Assembly: GCF_000003815.2 (NCBI RefSeq)
Contig: NC_049996.1
Span: 9,911,844 to 9,975,843, forward strand
DNA length: 64,000 nucleotides
Direction: 5' to 3'
DNA from: Branchiostoma floridae
Lineage: Eukaryota; Chordata; Leptocardii; Amphioxiformes; Branchiostomatidae
The translations under genes were made by a program, and so were the position numbers. The notes below the pieces were generated by a model, which saw nothing but the letters and a program-made list of their open reading frames with translations, had not been told where the DNA came from and ran no database searches. This document shows, in pieces, positions 49,411 to 61,603 of this stretch; the stretch's first letter is position 1, and every line of letters begins with the position of its first letter.

Positions 49411-49973
49411 CGAGGGGCGGTCAATAAGTAATGCCCCTGACCCACTTCCAGTCGTCTGATCTAGATTTTGTCTGTGTAATGATTCATATCTTTATAGGTT
49501 ATGTTGCAAAAAACAGCTCTGAACTAATTGTGGTTTTTGATTTACTGGTGTTTGAACTGAGTCAGGTGCAAAATGGACCAGGTGTGAAATGGAACCAGTT
49601 GAGTGTCGCGCAGTGATCCAGTTTTTGTGTTTGAAAGGACGCACACCAAAGATGAAATGAAAGAAACTTATGGTGATGATGCCCCATCATATGACCTTGT
49701 AAAACGCTGGCATCCTGAATTCAAACATGGCCGGAAGTGTGCGGAAACAGCTCCCAGACCTGGTCGTCCCTCTTCTGCCATTGATGAGGCATCTGTTGGA
49801 GGACCAACCTGGGGTGTCCTACAAAAACTGTGTCCAGAGCTGCATCAAACAATGGGAGAAATGCATAACTCTGGGTGGTTCCTATGAAGAGAAAGGCTAA
49901 TAACTGTGCCAAGTTTCATTAATCTCCTGCTATGGAAAATGGGTCAGGGGCATTACTTATTGACCGCCCCTCG
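49411..49973 (+). mobile_element. Mariner transposon, internally deleted, TA target site
   Basis: Inverted ends CGAGGGGCGGTCAATAAGTA..GACCCA are flanked by TA at 49409-49410 and 49974-49975. Inside are the start of a mariner transposase (helix-turn-helix YGDDAPSYDLVKRW..EFKHGR, RPGRPSSA) and then, in another frame, its C-terminus (KQWEKCITLGGSYEE). The catalytic middle is missing, so the element is 563 bp rather than about 1.3 kb. It is non-autonomous. Confidence 0.92.
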
Positions 49974-50158
49974 TACAAGCACTAAAAGACTGCTCATGGT
50001 CTGTTCCATCATTGTTAAAGAATGAGACAATATCCTTTTTGAGCTAATATAATAAATACTGTTATTATCATGTAAATGTCTGCCAAAATACAGATCCTGG
50101 AGGTTTTGATTGTGATAACTCATTGCTTGTGATAACTCATTGCTTGTACTAACTCATG

Positions 50159-50179
50159 TTTTGATTTGATTTGATTTGT
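50159..50179 (+). repeat. (TTTGA)n microsatellite
   Basis: Four TTTGA units. Confidence 0.85.
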
Positions 50180-50884
50180 TAATATCTTCATCGTATACAG
50201 CTACATCAAGGTGTGGATTAGTGACAACAGTATGCACATCAAGTGTCCCCCAACAAAGGACATTTGGACTGTCCACCAGCCACTGAAGATGCCGTTCTGC
50301 AAGTATATTTAACAACCATGCAAGATGGTTCTGTGGCAGTTTGGGCAGCGTCGGCCAATAAGCTGTCTGCGTTAGCACTGTCACCGGATCGTCATCAAAA
50401 TTATCACTGGTATGCCCTTCTGTACTGGTCCTTGTGTAGATTGTTGCAAATAATCGACACTTCTGGATTCTGAAATGTGGAGACTCGTAATTTCTTTTTA
50501 AAAAAACTTCAGAGGGACGGTTTTTGATAGGAAAAACAAAACATTGACTATTAGATCTACTTTGAATAATGTAAAATATAAGTTAGTCTTTAGTTATGGT
50601 AGCTTAGAAGGCTGTAAAATGTGCTTGTCTTTCTGTTTGAGCTAGCAACTTATGCAACATAACAAAGTATAAAGTCCATGATGTTTTCCTACGGCATTGT
50701 TATAACAACGCATCTGTCAAATTCTTTTTAACTTTCTTTCTTAAATGTCTTATCTTAAATAGAACTGGAGATTTTATGAATCAATTAGGCTAAATATGTT
50801 ATCAGACATAGCTATGAATGACGTAATACTTTTCTACAATGCTGCTACATCATCATTTCTTGATATATTGTTATAGTATCAATC

Positions 50885-51200
50885 ATTTCAGAGTGCACAG
50901 ATAGACTGTGCTAGCGTCTTGCGATCACACAGAGAACACACAATGCTAGAGAGTCCAAAGTTGAGCTCCTTACAGTGAAGTCTAAATTTAGTGACATTTA
51001 AGCAATAATATTGTTATCTTAGTATGTCTCTCTCTTTCTCTCTCTCTTCATTGTATGACCATTTTAGAGTGCACAGATAGCACTGTCACATGATTTCACT
51101 GTCACATGAGTCCAAAGCTGAGCTTCATTACAGTGAAACTTTAGTTATTAGTATAACACTTAATTATTATGATATTACTGTTTTAGTGTGTCTATTACAC
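50885..51200 (+). repeat. Diverged tandem duplication, ~176-bp period
   Basis: ATTT(C/T)AGAGTGCACAGATAG, GAGTCCAAAG.TGAGCT and TTACAGTGAA occur in both copies, starting near 50887 and 51063. Confidence 0.75.
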
Positions 51201-52455
51201 AGCTTGATATGTCATCCAATTTCTCAAACCTTCTTCCAATAGATGAACCCCTAGATTAGAATCCTACTTTTATTTTTAACTGTAAACTCATGATTCACTC
51301 TGAGGTCAAATCAAAAGCCTTTACCACGGAGGTTGGAATTTAACCTCCTTGCCTTTATCTTTGGCACTATCAAAGTTATTTAGAATACTCCTTGTCAATA
51401 GAGTAACCTCGCAGAGAGGAGGAAAGGGCCACTAGAAAGTCCAATGAGTGAGTGAGTGGTGTCAGCATGTATAGACAAGGTTCTGCAGTTGACATGCTGA
51501 CACAAAAAGAAAGACAGTCACTTTTCTTCTTTTGAATGTCCCATATGTTTTTGAAAAGTTAGTACGCTTAAGCTTATTAGTACCTTACAGGAAGATAATT
51601 GATGCACCCTTCTGAGAAAAAATCAGAATAGGGAGAACAGACAAAATTGCATGAGACTGGTCCATGCGCCAAAGTCACTTTCCCATATTTCTTTTAACTC
51701 TTACCTTTTAAAGTTTATTTCTCTGACTGCACAAAGATATGCTGTGCTCCGCTGCTCTTGAAATTTCTCTCAAACCATTTGATCAACTGACTAGTACTCT
51801 TCCAGCACTGCAGCCCAACTCTTTGATCTTGATATTCATTTTTTCACCTTAAAGACTATAACAGCCTTACATGTATAATGTTAACAATAATCATACTTTT
51901 TGACCACTTTCTCCAGACACTGTTCTTTGCCTTTTCCTAAAGAAGTGCACTCTTATTTCATAGAACTTGCGTCTGCAAATTTCTTTAAATGGTGTAGCAT
52001 CAATTTCTACAGGTAATCGCTTGTCTGCTTTTGGTTCTCTTCTTAACGTTGGCTTTTCCTTCCAATTTTCTCATAATAAAAGATACGATTTAGCATTACA
52101 TGACAAAACAAAACAGAGCTTTTCAGAAGTAAATAGAACTGTTTCTGTCATAGATTTTCTTTTTGAAATATTAGTCATAACTTTAAGGTGCTTATTTCCA
52201 TGAGCTTCAGGATTTGGCTTCGCTTGACGTATCAAAACAGATCTATATCAAGTACTTTTTTCCAGGATCAGTCAACTGTGTTGGGTTTTAGACAACACTG
52301 CCACAGGCTTCTGCCTCGTGGTGTTTGAAACTAAGCATCTCTTCAGTTTCTTGGTACTGGTACATTCCGCTCTTTTTAAGCCACCATGCTCTGTGGCCTC
52401 AGCACCTTCTCTTTTTGTGTTCCATTTGCCCGATGATCATAACGGGCTCCGCATA

Positions 52456-52600
52456 GTCCCTCTTCTTCTCTTCTCGCAATCCGTCTCCTGAATACGTCAC
52501 TCTCCTTTTCTTCTCGCGATCCGTCTCCTGAATAGAGACTCTCTTTCTTCTTGCATTCGCCAGGACGAGTACCACATAGTCTCCTTTTCTGCTTGCGGTC
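52456..52600 (+). repeat. Pyrimidine-rich minisatellite
   Basis: Units of about 45-50 bp contain CTTCTCGC(A/G)ATCCGTCTCC and TGAATA, with two good copies and one or two decayed ones (TGCTTGCGGTCTGTCTACCG). Confidence 0.75.
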
Positions 52601-53059
52601 TGTCTACCGTATCACCGCTCTTGTTAGTTGAATCGCTATGAGTACCTACACAGCCAGAGGGTTAAGATGTTGGATCCCCCAAAGTTAAATGGAGAGTCTG
52701 TTTCAAACATCCTGTTCATTTCCTCTTAATATTTTAGCTAAGAACTTCCTTAAGTTGCATCTCCTCTGTGTACACTTTCATTTTCTTATGTCAGATAGTC
52801 AATTTTTAAGACATCATACTGTAACTGTATGTATCATTTTTTCATGAAATCGATCCACAAAAAGAAACATGAGACATTAATGTTTATTGAACACAATGCC
52901 ATGCAATTGACTGGATGAGTCTGACTATTGTCTCTAGTCCTTTCAATCCATAAAACTGTTTGTGATGTAAGTTTTAACTTTTGGTTCCTTATTTTCATGG
53001 GCTTGGATAACAACAGTGCAACAGTAAAAACGAACAAACACGTATTATAGTAACTATGA

Positions 53060-53735
53060 CTTGGATCTGATCCCCTGGACGTGTACCAGAATTTTGGTAC
53101 CAGTACCTAACCCGAGTTAGGACACTAATTTTTTACAGTCATTTATCCTCCCTGCAGTCTAGATACTGCTGGCATACCATCATCTCTATGACATGTTTGA
53201 TATTGTTACCATCGGTATCCTGTAGTATTCAGAAAAGTTCTTCTAGAGACTTACCTATTAGTAGTAAGTTCCCCCACTTTTAATGAAGTAAGAAATGTGC
53301 TCCTATATAAGTTTTACTCAACTCTAAATCTTAGGATCATAGTGCAATATAGTCCTGCTATGAACAAAAAAAACTAATAATAATGTGTAGCACTCACAGA
53401 AACCTGTACTAATCTTTTGCTCCATATGATATAGTACAACTTACAGTAAAATATAACTGTCATATAGTTTTGAATCTGATATTCTGGATCTGGACTAGAC
53501 CTGGACCAGAATTTTTGGTCCAGTACCCACCCCAAGTTAGAACACTAAATTTCTATGTCCATTTATCCACCCAGTCTGGAGACTGTGGGACCACCATTAC
53601 CACTATCATGTCATGTTTGATATTGTTACTATCTGTATCCTGTAGTATTCAGAAAACATTCTTCTAGAGACTAACCTATTAGTAAGTTCCCCCATTTTTA
53701 ATGAAGTAATAAATGTGCTTCTAATTTTTACTCCA
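53060..53735 (+). repeat. Diverged duplication, ~410-bp spacing
   Basis: Segments at 53060-53325 and 53475-53735 share ACCAGAATTTT.GGT, CAGTACC.A(C)CC, ATGTTTGATATTGTTAC, TATCCTGTAGTATTCAGAAA and AAGTTCCCCCA. Their left ends resemble the inverse of the repeat at 826. Confidence 0.85.
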
Positions 53736-54374
53736 AGATTGGCATCTATTTCTTCTTGATCCCTTATTGCTCTATTCATGTACCTTTAAGTTACCTTTAA
53801 ATCATTCTGTAGAGATTTGATGATTGCCTGAGCTCTACTTTTTTCAAGACTTGCACAGTTACAGTAACAGATGAAGTGTCACATTTCTAAGCTGGTTTGC
53901 TCACAATATCCTGTACTGTTTTGTATATTCAGGCACCTCATAGCTTATCGAGGGTTTGCGTTTTCCTACCAGAATCAGAAACTTTGATATTTCCAAATTG
54001 TTGTCCTGTCTTATCAAAGTGAAGATCTGTATTGTGTAAAATGTGAGATCTGATAGACTCTGTTGGGAGTTAAGACTATTTATAATCTCTGATGTTTGAG
54101 TTGAGATTCTTTAATCCTTGTTGCCAAATCTCAGCAACTCCATTGCTGTTCCACTACTTAAGTTTGTCTAATATAGACTCGAAAGCACTTCATTTTGAAT
54201 AGCGCCATCACATGTATTTGGTGAATGTGAATTTTTTATTGAAGGAAATATTATGATTATTGCTATGAAGGTTCTTGTTTATTTGGTATATCAAACCTTG
54301 TCATCTAGTTCTATCTAAACTGGACTACATTGTTATGCAAAAAGTGTGAAAATATTGAATCTTTCCTCTAAATC

Positions 54375-54391
54375 CTGTCCTTGGTACTGAA
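54375..54391 (-). promoter_or_regulatory. RE1/NRSE-like site 3 (one mismatch)
   Basis: The minus strand reads TTCAGTACCAAGGACAG. T replaces the consensus A/C at the fifth position of the 16-bp consensus. Confidence 0.4.
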
Positions 54392-54926
54392 ACTACAGTT
54401 TCATGAGAGTTGACGTACACGTCTTGGCGAATATTTTTGTTTTTGAAAGGTTTAAATCTTATTTAATCTTTTTCCACTTTTTGAAACCTAGACTAAGTAT
54501 CTTGCTTCAATTTGTCCTCTACAAAGATTTGTTATGGTAGATGATACATGTATGTATAGTTTATTGTATACATATATTTGGCAACTTTGTCAGGCATTAC
54601 ATACTGGTAGCTGTCTTGCACAATGACTTTTCCCAAATATGGCTTTTCCCAAATAACCAAATGAAGCAAACTGTTTCTGTAACTTTGTCTTCTTATTTCA
54701 CTCCCTAAAAGCCCCGCCATCTTGTTTGGTGACTGTTTCCTCTTCCACATAAGTTTCTGCTTTCTATTCTCACTGAAACATCATGATGTAGTTTGCATCA
54801 CAATAGAAAATAATCTTGACTTTTTTGTCCAGACCGTGACAATTTGTTGTTCCTATTCATGAGTATATTAGATCTTGTAACAGATGTCTGATAATCCACT
54901 GATCCTTACAACAAATGTATATGGAC

Positions 54927-55031
54927 TAGCCTGACTAAAATTGCGCCCCTAGCGGCCGGCCCTACGATTGCCGCCGCTTGGGGAGGGGGTCATTAAGCCC
55001 AGCCAGCAAGAGCTTGTGTCAACACAGGCTA
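54927..55031. mobile_element. Short MITE, TAGCCTG..CAGGCTA, TSD ATATGGAC
   Basis: A GC-rich 105-bp island in T-rich DNA with TAGCCTG inverted ends. ATATGGAC is present on both sides (54919-54926 and 55033-55040), one extra mismatched base making 9 bp. Confidence 0.8.
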
Positions 55032-56274
55032 GATATGGACATTCAACGGTATTCTTTTTTGGGGGGAACAGGTCAGACATAGGGTACTTAAACTTATTTC
55101 TGTCCATCCACTAAGTCTTAAACTTTCTGCATGCTTCTCATAAGGAAGCTCTCACAGGCATTTCACTTTCTCCAGACTGATATTCCAGGGAATAGAAAAA
55201 AATGTAGCATTCCCTTTCTTCCAGCTTCAATGAAATATAACTTGACTTCATGATTTTGTTTGTACATGTGATGATAGCCTAAATGCTACATTTGTCATTT
55301 CTTCACTTTCATTTCTAACATCTACTAAACTTTCCTGATCTCCTGAACCAGTAATTTCTAAGTGTTAGGGATTAACACTGGGACTTTTGAATAAGGAAAC
55401 ATCAATGACAGTGACAGTTATTCTGAACCTCAGCACCTCTGTTCATGTGAGATTGCATATATCTCTAGTATACTTAGCATTCAAAATATTTCGTTGACAG
55501 TCTGATTTGTTCTTTTTTGTCTCTTTGAATCTGTAGACGTTCTGTCCATACATTCTGTGAGCCACTATTAAACTTCTCTTTGGATTCAACTCAGCAACTG
55601 AACTTGCATATTAACAGATGAAGTTAAATTTACTGTAAGTGTTCTTGCTATGCTCACATTATTTGTTACTGCTAAAGTTAGTAGGATCTGTGTTAGAATC
55701 TGTGAACCTTTACCATTACAATGCTCCTGTTTTATCTAACAGCTATAGTATACATGGCTGGCAGTTGCAGCAAATTGTTGCTGACATTGCTTGCATTCAT
55801 TTTACCATGGTTTGCAAAATTCCTTCATATTGAACTCATTTTTGCCAGTTGAATCTACAATTTTTTCAGCATTCTAGATTTGTGTTTTCTAAATGGAAGT
55901 AATTCTTATTGAGTTTTTCCACAGACTTCACTGTTCCTATGTATTAGATAATATCAGCCAACTCCCAATTTCTATATCTTAAATAACGCCATGCAGTGCA
56001 AGTCCATTGCTATTAGTATTACGCTGTTGTTTCTACAGAGTCTTCTCCTTTAACAACATATTGAGATTCATTCTTGGTCTCTAGTCTCTGAGGAAGGAAA
56101 GGGAGGTTGACTTCCCAGTAGAAGTTACATAATACAATCAAAAACATTTCCTTTTTTTGCTATGAAGCTTCAATTGTTCTCTGTAGTTATTGGTGTCATC
56201 TTCTAGTCCTGTTTAAGAGTTCCCTCTATATACGGTATGTTAGAATTGTTGACATACTATATTGACTTTGAGTC

Positions 56275-56291
56275 CTGACCTTGGTGCTGAA
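56275..56291 (-). promoter_or_regulatory. RE1/NRSE-like site 4 (one mismatch)
   Basis: The minus strand reads TTCAGCACCAAGGTCAG. T replaces the A of GGACAG. Confidence 0.4.
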
Positions 56292-56830
56292 TTGAAGTTT
56301 GCCCCCAATACTATTTCAAATCTAAAGAAAGTGTCCAGCTTTCTTTATGTCTTGGGTCAATTCTTAGCTATCTGCTTCATTGCCTTGATACATGTAGTTG
56401 CCCAACAGTATTCACTGCATGATACCAAACTTTGTTTACACTGTGGAGGTATGATTGCCTTCTGACTGTAGTGACTTTCATTGGCAATTATCCTATCAAG
56501 CTACTACAAAAGTCATCATTTTCTGTACATAAAATGTACATTGGTGCTCAATTACTTGCCTTTGTTTGGGAAATGTATCATCGTGTCTTATTGAGACATG
56601 CATGTTCTTGAACAATGGACTATTTTCTGTAAACATGAAGTTGTCTGAGTGATTGAATGCTTCACTGATGACTGTGTGCACAGTAAGCCACAAAGTGTCA
56701 TCCAGAGTTTTTCATTTTGTGGGCTTGTCCAGACAAGTCTGTTAAGAGATTTCTTTTTACTGCTATAATAGTGCTAATGTCTAATTCGTTGTCAATGCTT
56801 TTTGATTTTTGAAGTTATGAATACTGAGTC

Positions 56831-56847
56831 CTGTCCTTGGTGCTGAA
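56831..56847 (-). promoter_or_regulatory. RE1/NRSE-like site 5
   Basis: The minus strand reads TTCAGCACCAAGGACAG, a full consensus match. Confidence 0.5.
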
Positions 56848-58332
56848 CTCACAATACTTCATCAGTTGTCCCTTTTGTATGTTCTGTAGTTTGATCATGA
56901 ACCAGAACCCAGATATGTGTCTACTGCATGGCACTGTATAGAGAATGTAATGTAGGACTATTGAGTAAACTATGTGACACTCAACAGTTCTAGTTGAACA
57001 TTCTGACAGTAGATGAATCCCAATTTTACATTGAAAATTACCATCCACTGGTTGATAGTTCTTCAATCTTTATATCTGCTAACATCGCCTGTACCATTGT
57101 TAGAGTCATCCACTTATTGAAACCCTTGTACTGTACAGAGTACTTTAAGAGTCTCCACTTTATTCTCACACTTTCTATCCCTTACAGCTGTATTTGTTAC
57201 ATGTCATATGATTTCTACTCTATGAAGATAATAACTTCATGTAGTAGGAAAATGCCTTAGGTTTCTCATGAGTGTGAATCTTAAGTATAAGGCCTTTTAT
57301 AAATATGCATCTACGACACATGATCAACTGTGGTCTAATACATGTACCAATACAGGTTTTCCTCCGCTTTTTCTTTTTCTCTGTTTTGCATTGAATTAAA
57401 TGATTGCTTTCTGTCTTTGATCAATTCTGCATCAACAAGAAAATGTTTTCAATCCTTCCTTTTCTTGCTGATTTTGCCTAAAATGTAAGTTTTTTTCAAC
57501 TGACAACTAACTGAGTTACTATTTCAACAAAATGTGCAAGTTTCCTCACTCTATTTCATTTAAGGGAATGGCATATACTGGTAAAAGTATTTCAGGACAA
57601 TATTTTTTATTTCTATGATACTCTCAAGAGAGGCTGTATACTATTTATCTGTATCACTGTCTGATGAAAGTAAGATTTGTCTTGCTCTTGCCTTCTTCAT
57701 TTCTTGACAGTTTGAGCTTCACTTTCTCCTTGGTTTGGATGTTTTTCTTGGAAACAAAGTTTGAAGCTCTTTAGATTAATGCATGCAAAACTTCATGCTG
57801 TTCGACTGCAGTGTAGAAATTTCTGGCATGTACCTACAGTAACTGTGTATTTTGTTGATGAAAGGCTTTGTCAATCTTCAAACATTCCCATATGAGCGTC
57901 TTAAACATCGTCATGCATATCTTTGAATTATAATGATCATGAGGTTTTTGAAGAGACAATATATCTCTTTGAATAAACTTGATTTTTGTTAAATCCAAGA
58001 ATATCAACCTTTTGATGAAATCTAAGTGTGGATCAGAATAACACATTGTAAAACTCTATCATGATACGGACCAAGTTTACATCCTTTAAACTCATCTGAC
58101 CATATTTTTTATTGTGATAAGTAGTAGGTACTCTGGACCAATTTTCCTAACCAAAAATGCTGAACGTTACAAAATGTTATGAGTCTTGTGGCCCACAGTA
58201 TTCCAGACATGAGGTGCATAACCTCACCTCTACCTTGTTTGAGTTCCTGAAACAGAAACAGATACTAGCTTTAAATAATTTTAATGTCCCAGACTGCAGG
58301 TGGGCACATTCAGCCTTTTGTTAACAAATTTG

Positions 58333-58790
58333 CTAAATTATGACTTCAGCTCCAATCATTTGCCATAAAGTCTACTTCCTTGTACATATCAGAACATTTC
58401 TGTTTCAAATATTCCTTTTGATTGCAACTATATGCTACACAATACAATGGTTTACACAATATTTCAATAGTTAATTCAGTTTCTGATAGATGCAATACTT
58501 TGTCATTTTGTGACATTGGTCAAGTCCAAGACCTTTTTATTCTTAAATTTCCCTTCCTAATCAGAATACTTAACATCCTAGTAAATGATTTTGGATGTCG
58601 TCAAATGGGCTAAATTATGACTTTAGATTCATCATACGCCATAGTCTATTCAAGTATTTCCTTTTACATATCAGAACCTTTCTGTTTCAAATATTTCTTT
58701 TTGATCACAATTGTATGCTGCATAATACTTGGTCTTTCAATAGTTTGATGGTTAATCCCCTTAGTATATCATAGACGAATGCATATCGCA
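58333..58790 (+). repeat. Diverged tandem duplication, ~277-bp period
   Basis: CTAAATTATGACTT, TTTCTGTTTCAAATATT and GGTTAAT-type words recur from 58333 and again from 58610. A further decayed copy starts near 59930. Confidence 0.75.
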
Positions 58791-60509
58791 ATTTTATATG
58801 CTGATCAGAAAGTATATCACGAGGCTTATCCTTCTGGCTATTCTTACCCTTTTCTGCAACTACCTGACCCGTGATGATAATAATGTCCTGGTAAATGGCA
58901 ATTGTGGAATGCGTTATTTGAAGAATACTATCTAATCTGAACTTCTTTTTCCAGCGACATGATTTTAGACCTTACCCTATGAACTCCTTATACATCTAAC
59001 CAACTTTATTGCTAAGTATTCTGTTTCTAGATATCACAAGTTGATGTTCATAATCATTTTTTCCAGGATTTGTGCATTATGTGTTTATATATATATTAAC
59101 AATTCCCCTTTGGTAGTACTGAAAGATTCTGCTGCCACATTTCTGGGATATTACATGTTTCAAAGCCTTTGACATTTTTTGCTTAAGCTCTGATGCAAAG
59201 AAAATCACTCAACATACAAAATAATGGCCGTCAGATTGGTCTGATCTGTTATTCGCCATATTAGGGAGAAAATTGTACTCTTGATTGGTCATTCAAAGAG
59301 CAGATTTCACAATTCTTTTTAAGGCTAAACTTTTACCTTGCAATTTTAAGAAGATTGCTCTGCTCTACTTCAGATTTCCTCTTTGCACTTTGGTCAAGTT
59401 TTCTTTCTTAGATGTTCTTCCACAAAAAAGATCTCTTCAGCACCTGGTGGATGAAATTCTTATCTGATTAAACTTCTCTGATTGTAAAAATACAATGATA
59501 TAGATGTAAAGATACAATGCTAACTGGTTGTCTTTGAAACAACAGCTGAAACATTCTGATGTAGCCTATGTACATAAAAACTTTACCAACCTTTTTTTTC
59601 ATATTAAGATATCAAGTTGAGGGCTATGGTTCTTCTTTGTTAATTATGCCATACTTTATTCAATTATGTAAATATATCCTATTACTTATACGTTAATAGT
59701 TGGTTATAGCTAGTTGCTGAATGATTAAGCTAGGAAAGGAAAGAGATCACGCCAGCTATGTTGGTTTATGTTGTATTTCGTTAGACTGCCACCCCTATAT
59801 TAAGTTGGTTCAGTCCGTCCCCCGACTTCTACAAGTCAGTCATTTGGAAATGTTGCATTTATGACGTCTCCAAGATGTTCCCTTTAGTGGTCTTACTACT
59901 GAACTGACGCAAGACGATAAGATACTTTCTGTTTCAAAATTTTCTGTTTGATCATAACTGTTTGCTGCACATTTCTTAATCTATGAAAAGTAATTTTTAT
60001 GGTTGAAGTAATTTGAACAAATGCATATTACAAATGTATATGCTTCAACAAAAAGAATCCAGAGCATTGTCTTCAGGCTATTTGTGACTATTTCTTCAAC
60101 TACCTGAAGAGCAGTCTTGTCCTGAAAAGTAAGCATCCAATAAGATTGATACAAGGTTATCTGATAGGTTGAGCATGTTTAGGTGAGGTTTTCCTGATAA
60201 GAATAATTCAAAACCTGAACTTTTTTCTATTGATATGTATTCTACTTCTTCTTCTGACTAATACTAGCTGCTTTTTGATTTAGTGGATTCTGAATATCTT
60301 TCATAGATATTAGGCCAGTGTCAGGCAAGAGACAACTATTTTGGACTTTATTCGTCTTTCTCTAGAATCTAAGTGCCCTACTTTCAAAGCTCTAACTAAC
60401 TAAATGATGGAATATTCAAGTCCTATATTTAAATTAATATTACTAGTTATTATTATCGATGAACAACTTAATCATTGTAACTCTATGTTGAAATTTGATC
60501 ATTTTGTTC

Positions 60510-60526
60510 CTGTCCTTGGTGCTGAA
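60510..60526 (-). promoter_or_regulatory. RE1/NRSE-like site 6
   Basis: The minus strand reads TTCAGCACCAAGGACAG, a full consensus match, in unit 1 of the 1-kb duplication. Confidence 0.5.
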
Positions 60527-60623
60527 ATCCGATATTTCAATATACTCGTCTTGTAAATATAACGTAAGATGGGTCAGGGCATATCAAGATTCTATAATAG
60601 TGTGATCAACACTGTTGATGTAT

Positions 60624-60793
60624 CAGGGCTCGAAATTCATTTTTGGCATTAGGTGCACTGGTGCACCCAGCTTAAAATATTGGGTGCACCAAAAATTTTT
60701 TGGGTGTAACACTTAAATTTAAGAAATAATTGGGTACACAGCTCTAGTTTTGGGTGCACCTGGGTGCACATGCACCCAGTATTTCGAGCCCTG
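60624..60793. mobile_element. MITE with CAGGGCTCGAAAT ends, 5-bp TSD TGTAT
   Basis: Inverted ends CAGGGCTCGAAAT and ATTTCGAGCCCTG enclose a GGTGCACC-rich interior. TGTAT flanks both sides. The paralogous unit 2 shows the empty site (GTTAGTGCATTATTGAG). Confidence 0.88.
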
Positions 60794-61333
60794 TGTATTA
60801 TTGAATCCAATGACAGTATTTCAACAGGCTGATGTCAAGAGGGATAAACCCATTGACTGCTGTCTTCTCTCTATTCTATAGTTTATCACATGTTAGTCTG
60901 TAGGATTATTTTGAGGAAAGTATCAATTCTCATTTGCTATGGTATTATCTCAATACAATGTGGAGCCTGGTCCAAGATGTCTAGAAGTTCATTCACATTT
61001 GCTTATTATTATTTTGAAAGAAGTATTCATCAATGCAAACAAATTTATTTTCAATCCTTCCCATTGTCGTACCATGAACTCCTCCTTGTCACCTTTGCCT
61101 AGATATTTTGTCAATGTGTTTTATTTATTTTGTCACTTTTAAGACTTTTCCTAATCAGTATTATGTAACATCATATTTTTTTTTTTTTTTTTCGTTTTTA
61201 GCCAGACAAACTTCAGTTTTGGGGATACCATTTTTGAATGCTATATGGTTTTACTGTGTGCCTCAAAGCACTCTTGCTTCAAACCATACATAATGCAAGT
61301 TTTTGACTTTATATGTCTTTCTCTGGAATCTTA

Positions 61334-61575
61334 GTGGCTTACTTTTAAAGTCTCTAACTAGTAATATTCAAGTCCTCTCTTTGATTTTGGTACTAAAAAT
61401 TCAGTTTATGTCGATATCAATTAATAATATATTGTAACTGTATGTTGAATTTGAGTGGCTTACTTTTAAAGTCTCTAACTAGTAATATTCAAGTCCTCTC
61501 TTTGATTTTGGTACTAAAAATTCAGTTTATGTCGATATCAATTAATAATATATTGTAACTGTATGTTGAATTTGA
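61334..61575 (+). repeat. 121-bp perfect tandem duplication
   Basis: GTGGCTTACTTTTAAAGTCT..TGTATGTTGAATTTGA is repeated at 61334-61454 and 61455-61575 with no difference seen by eye. Confidence 0.95.
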
Positions 61576-61586
61576 TCATTTTGTTC

Positions 61587-61603
61587 CTGTCCTTGGTGCT
61601 GAA
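61587..61603 (-). promoter_or_regulatory. RE1/NRSE-like site 7
   Basis: The minus strand reads TTCAGCACCAAGGACAG, identical to site 6, in unit 2 of the 1-kb duplication. Confidence 0.5.

Noticed and set aside
50190-50420. Locally GC-richer patch with overlapping ORFs on both strands
   Set aside because: Neither frame shows a known protein or transposon; insufficient to call.
58871-58940. C/D-box snoRNA candidate (GTGATGA..CTGA), and a similar one at 55268-55338
   Set aside because: The C and D words alone are frequent by chance, terminal stems do not pair, and no rRNA-complementary guide could be recognised.
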